Source of the DNA: Burkholderiales bacterium
Lineage (GTDB): Bacteria > Pseudomonadota > Gammaproteobacteria > Burkholderiales > Casimicrobiaceae
DNA: 42,570 bases
Direction: 5' to 3'
Assembly: GCA_031277215.1 (NCBI GenBank)
Contig: JAITMR010000027.1
Coordinates: 1-42,570 of the forward strand
The notes under the pieces were generated by a model. It did no database searches. It worked only from the letters and a program-made list of their open reading frames with translations, and was not told where the DNA came from. Every line of letters starts with the position of its first letter. The first letter of the stretch is position 1. This document shows positions 39,612-42,570 of the stretch, one piece after another. Position numbers and translations under genes: made by a program.

Positions 39612-42234
39612 TGATCAATCTCCCGGGGACTACAATGATTTTTTTGACCGCCCTGCCCTCTGCGTGTTTCGCCACTTCGGCGCTTTCGCACGCCAGCGTC
39701 TCCAGCATTTCGCGTGTCGCCGTTGCGGGCGCCATCAATTTTCCGCGCAACTTGCCGTTAATTTGCAACACCCATTCAATTTCATCCTGCACCAGCGCCT
39801 TGTCGTCAACGTCGGGCCAGGGCGCGTCAAGCAGCGTCCCGTCGTTTTTGTCGTAGCCCAACTTTTCCCACAACACATACGTCGTGTGCGGCACAACCGG
39901 ATACAGAATGCGCAACAAGATACTCAAGCCCTCACCTATCGCCATACGTGAAGCTTCGTCGTCACCGTTATGCGCTTCCAGCGCGTTGAGCATTTTCATT
40001 CCGGCGGAGACAACGGTGTTGTATTGCAAGCGTTCGTAATCGAAGTTGGCTTGTTTCAACGTGTTGTGAATTTCAAAACGCAGTTGTCGAACCGCCTTGT
40101 CTTGCGTCCCATCGACTGCGCCCGCTTTGTTTGCCGCTTCGGCAACATCGCCGCGCCCGCTCACTGCGTATTGCCACAACCGTCGTAAAAAACGGTGCGC
40201 ACCTTCAACGCCAGCATCCGACCATTCGAGTGTCGCTTCAGGATGTGAGGCGAACATCACAAACAACCGCGCCGTGTCTGCGCCATAACGATCAATCAAT
40301 TCCTGTGGATCGACACCGTTGCGTTTCGACTTTGACATCGTGCCGATACCCGCATACTCAACCGGCTTGCCGTCGTCCTTCGCATGTGCGCCGATGATTT
40401 TTCCAACGCTGTCGCGTTCCAGATCGAGTTCTTCCAGCGCGTAATAATCAAGCCCTCCCTTCTCCGTCCGCCGCTGGAAGATGGTGTTCAACACCATTCC
40501 CTGCGTCAGCAATTTCTCAAACGGCTCGTCGATGTTGACAAGTCCAAAATCGCGCATCACCTTCGTCCAGAAACGCGCATAGAGCAGATGCATGATCGCG
40601 TGTTCGATGCCGCCGATGTACTGATCCATCGGCATCCAGTAATCGTTACGCGCATCGACCATCGTTTCCGCATTGGGGCAGGTATAACGCATGTAATACC
40701 AGCACGAGTCAACAAACGTGTCCATCGTGTCGGTTTCGCGCTGCGCCGCGCCGCCGCATTGCGGACAGACACATTTCAAAAAATCGTCGCGCTTGTTCAA
40801 CGGATTGCCGCTGCCATCCGGCACGCAGTCTTCAGGAAGCACGACCGGCAAATCCTTTTCCGAAACAGGCACCGCGCCACACACCGGACAATGAATGATG
40901 GGGATCGGTGTCCCCCAATAACGTTGACGCGAAATGCCCCAATCGCGCAATCGGAACGTTGTCTTTTTCTCACCAAGTCCCTTGGCGGCAAGATCAGCCG
41001 CCACCGCATCAACGGCTTCCTTATACGGCAACGCATCATACTTGCCGCTGTTGACACAAGCGCAACGTTCCTTGTCTTCGTACCATGACTGCCAGGCGTC
41101 CAGCGAAAAAGTCTCGCCCTCATTTGCCACCACCTGCCGGATGGGCAACCCGTATTTTTTCGCAAATTCAAAATCACGCTCATCGTGTGCAGGCACGCCC
41201 ATCACCGCGCCGTCGCCGTAGCTCATCAACACATAATTGCCGACCCACACCGGTATCTTTTCGCCGGTGAGCGGATGCACCACGAAAAGTCCCGTCGGCA
41301 TTCCTTTCTTTTCCATCAACGCCATGTCGGCTTCCATCACACTGCCGCGTTTGCATTCCTGAATGAACGCCGCCAGATCGGGGTTGTTCCGCTCCGCCAC
41401 CGCCGCCAGCGGATGCTCCGCCGCCACCGCGCAAAACGTCACGCCCATGATGGTGTCGGCGCGTGTGGTGAATACGTACATCCGGCCATCGTGAATCAGC
41501 GTGCCCTCAGCGTCGCGGACGTCGTGCGTGAACGCAAAACGCACGCCAACGCTCTTGCCGATCCAGTTTTTTTGCATCGTCTTGACACGCTCCGGCCAGC
41601 CCGGCATCTCATCGAGTTTTGTGAGAAGTTCATCAGCGTAATCGGTAATCCGCAAGTAATACATCGGGATTTCACGCTTCTCGATCAACGCCCCCGAACG
41701 CCAGCCGCGCCCATCAATCACCTGTTCGTTGGCAAGCACCGTTTGATCGACCGGATCCCAATTCACCGTTCCGGTTTTTTGATAAGCGATGCCCTTTTCC
41801 AGCATCTTCAAGAACAACCATTGATTCCAGCGGTAATAATCGGGTTGGCACGTCGCCACCTCACGCGACCAATCAATCGCCAAGCCCATCGCCTGCATCT
41901 GCCGCTTCATCGTCGCAATGTTTTCATACGTCCAACGGGCGGGCGGCTGACCGCTTTTCATCGCGGCATTCTCCGCCGGTAGCCCGAACGCATCCCAGCC
42001 CATCGGCATCAGGACATTCAGCCCCTTCATCCGCAGATGACGTGCCATCACGTCGTTAATCGTGTAATTGCGAACATGCCCCATGTGCAACTTGCCGGAC
42101 GGATACGGCAGCATCGACACACAGTAATACTTCCGGCGATCACTGCGCTCATCACTTCGGTACACATCACCGGCATTCCATGCTGCCTGTGCAGCGGCTT
42201 CGATAGCGTTGGGCTGAAACGGTTCTGCTGTCAT
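39598..42234 (-). CDS. leuS: Leucyl-tRNA synthetase
   Basis: The 878-residue class I enzyme charges tRNA-Leu. The HIGH motif is HMGH at 50-53 ([13 protein letters not shown]). The KMSKS loop reads [11 protein letters not shown] (T632-M-S-K-S636), with Thr in the first position where Lys is usual. The editing domain (about 225-415) and a zinc ribbon (CPVCG and CPQCGG, about 460-510) are present. The ATG at 42234 is preceded by a perfect -10 box at 42270-42265. It heads the leuS-lptE-holA cluster. Confidence 0.98.
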   Translation of the reverse strand: MTAEPFQPNAIEAAAQAAWNAGDVYRSDERSDRRKYYCVSMLPYPSGKLHMGHVRNYTINDVMARHLRMKGLNVLMPMGWDAFGLPAENAAMKSGQPPARWTYENIATMKRQMQAMGLAIDWSREVATCQPDYYRWNQWLFLKMLEKGIAYQKTGTVNWDPVDQTVLANEQVIDGRGWRSGALIEKREIPMYYLRITDYADELLTKLDEMPGWPERVKTMQKNWIGKSVGVRFAFTHDVRDAEGTLIHDGRMYVFTTRADTIMGVTFCAVAAEHPLAAVAERNNPDLAAFIQECKRGSVMEADMALMEKKGMPTGLFVVHPLTGEKIPVWVGNYVLMSYGDGAVMGVPAHDERDFEFAKKYGLPIRQVVANEGETFSLDAWQSWYEDKERCACVNSGKYDALPYKEAVDAVAADLAAKGLGEKKTTFRLRDWGISRQRYWGTPIPIIHCPVCGAVPVSEKDLPVVLPEDCVPDGSGNPLNKRDDFLKCVCPQCGGAAQRETDTMDTFVDSCWYYMRYTCPNAETMVDARNDYWMPMDQYIGGIEHAIMHLLYARFWTKVMRDFGLVNIDEPFEKLLTQGMVLNTIFQRRTEKGGLDYYALEELDLERDSVGKIIGAHAKDDGKPVEYAGIGTMSKSKRNGVDPQELIDRYGADTARLFVMFASHPEATLEWSDAGVEGAHRFLRRLWQYAVSGRGDVAEAANKAGAVDGTQDKAVRQLRFEIHNTLKQANFDYERLQYNTVVSAGMKMLNALEAHNGDDEASRMAIGEGLSILLRILYPVVPHTTYVLWEKLGYDKNDGTLLDAPWPDVDDKALVQDEIEWVLQINGKLRGKLMAPATATREMLETLACESAEVAKHAEGRAVKKIIVVPGRLINVVV

Positions 42235-42264
42235 TTTTTCTATGGGATTTTGGGCTAAAGCGTG

Positions 42265-42270
42265 ATTATA
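42265..42270 (-). promoter_or_regulatory. -10 box of leuS
   Basis: A perfect TATAAT on the minus strand about 30 bases before the leuS ATG. The -35 region (GATTCT at 17 bases) is poor. Confidence 0.55.
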
Positions 42271-42307
42271 AGGGATCGGGGTGTCGAGAATCAGTGTCAG
42301 TCAGTCT

Positions 42308-42339
42308 GCTCCCCTTGCCCGCTTGCGGGCGAGGGGAGC
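42308..42339. repeat. GCTCCCCTTGCCCGC hairpin (family C, copy 3)
   Basis: Arms 42308-42322 and 42325-42339 pair over 15 positions with one G-T wobble around a TT loop, the strongest stem of this family in the window. Confidence 0.75.
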
Positions 42340-42350
42340 CTGACTGTGCC

Positions 42351-42373
42351 TTTTTCAATGGATTCGTGAATTC
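42351..42373 (+). repeat. Third copy of the 23-bp inverted-repeat arm
   Basis: It matches 37206-37228 with one mismatch (GGATTCG here, GGAGTCG there). Confidence 0.75.
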
Positions 42374-42383
42374 GCACCAGGGC

Positions 42384-42436
42384 AGACACGGGTGTCTGCC
42401 CCTACGGCCTTCTCCGCAGCTTCGCCTGCAAAGGAA
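42384..42436 (+). repeat. GGGCAGACACGGGTGTCTGCCC-type unit (family D, copy 2)
   Basis: The first half is palindromic (GGGCAGACAC with GTGTCTGCCC). The second half, CCCCTACGGCCTTCTCCG and on to TGCAAAGG, matches 36875-36911. Confidence 0.7.
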
Positions 42437-42570
42437 TGAAATGAGCGCCTCCCCCCCCGCAAAGGGTAACGCCGCAGATAAGGTGCGCTCCCTTTCGGGC
42501 CGGCGGCATCAAAGTGCCAAAAATGGAAGACCATAAAGGTTTTCACAGGTAACCCGAAGGGAGCACAAAA

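Larger units (their letters stand above)
42235..42570. other. leuS promoter region and repeat patch
   Basis: These 336 bases run to the window edge. Besides the leuS promoter they hold a family C hairpin, the inverted-repeat arm sequence with one mismatch (42351-42373) and a family D unit, in the same families as the nest at 36.3-37.3 kb. The last 130 bases show nothing recognisable. Confidence 0.75.

Overview
This window looks like the chromosome of a Gram-negative bacterium, most likely a betaproteobacterium. That placement is inferred from gene content and order, not from a database search. The supporting points are the leuS-lptE-holA cluster (outer-membrane lipopolysaccharide assembly), the metG and apbC/mrp-dcd neighbourhood, dnaG next to rpoD with a long lysine/alanine-rich N-terminal extension on the sigma factor, and an AddB/AddA-like recombination pair in which both subunits carry a PD-(D/E)XK nuclease. 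Almost all of the window is ordinary housekeeping DNA with short gaps. No rRNA, tRNA, CRISPR array, prophage or insertion sequence was recognised.

Layout. Position 1-71 is the 5' end of argF on the minus strand. It is followed by a SulP anion transporter and metG (both minus). Positions 4.1-5.4 kb hold a small accessory patch: a ParD/ParE-type toxin-antitoxin pair between two copies of a 34-bp perfect direct repeat, then an orphan Xre-type regulator with a visible operator. Positions 5.6-9.5 kb (plus) are apbC, dcd and a large PLP-dependent basic amino-acid decarboxylase. Positions 9.7-19.5 kb (minus) are uppP, an M16 peptidase, pgeF, dnaG and rpoD, transcribed in that order. Positions 19.96-23.12 kb (plus) are a self-contained three-gene signalling unit with its own promoter and terminator. 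Positions 23.3-27.9 kb (minus) are an MFS transporter and dnaE. Then come a small lipoprotein and an EamA transporter (plus), a SET-domain protein with a polylysine tail (minus), and the two-gene AddB/AddA-like operon (plus, 30.1-36.3 kb). A 1-kb gene-free nest of inverted repeats follows, then uspA, holA, lptE and leuS (all minus). The window ends in more of the same repeats.

Most notable content. (1) A compact chemosensory-like unit: a membrane kinase joining a PilJ/NarX-type sensor, a PAS-like domain, an Hpt domain and a CheA-type ATPase but lacking the CheW-like domain, followed by a single-domain CheY and a CheX phosphatase. There is no receptor, CheW, CheR or CheB beside it. This is the best candidate here for an uncharacterised system. 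(2) A histone-H1-like extension of about 300 residues on RpoD, in the same genome as a SET-domain lysine methyltransferase-like protein that itself carries basic tails. (3) Several families of small inverted repeats, repeated in the same order in two intergenic regions, some of which supply the last codons of neighbouring genes.
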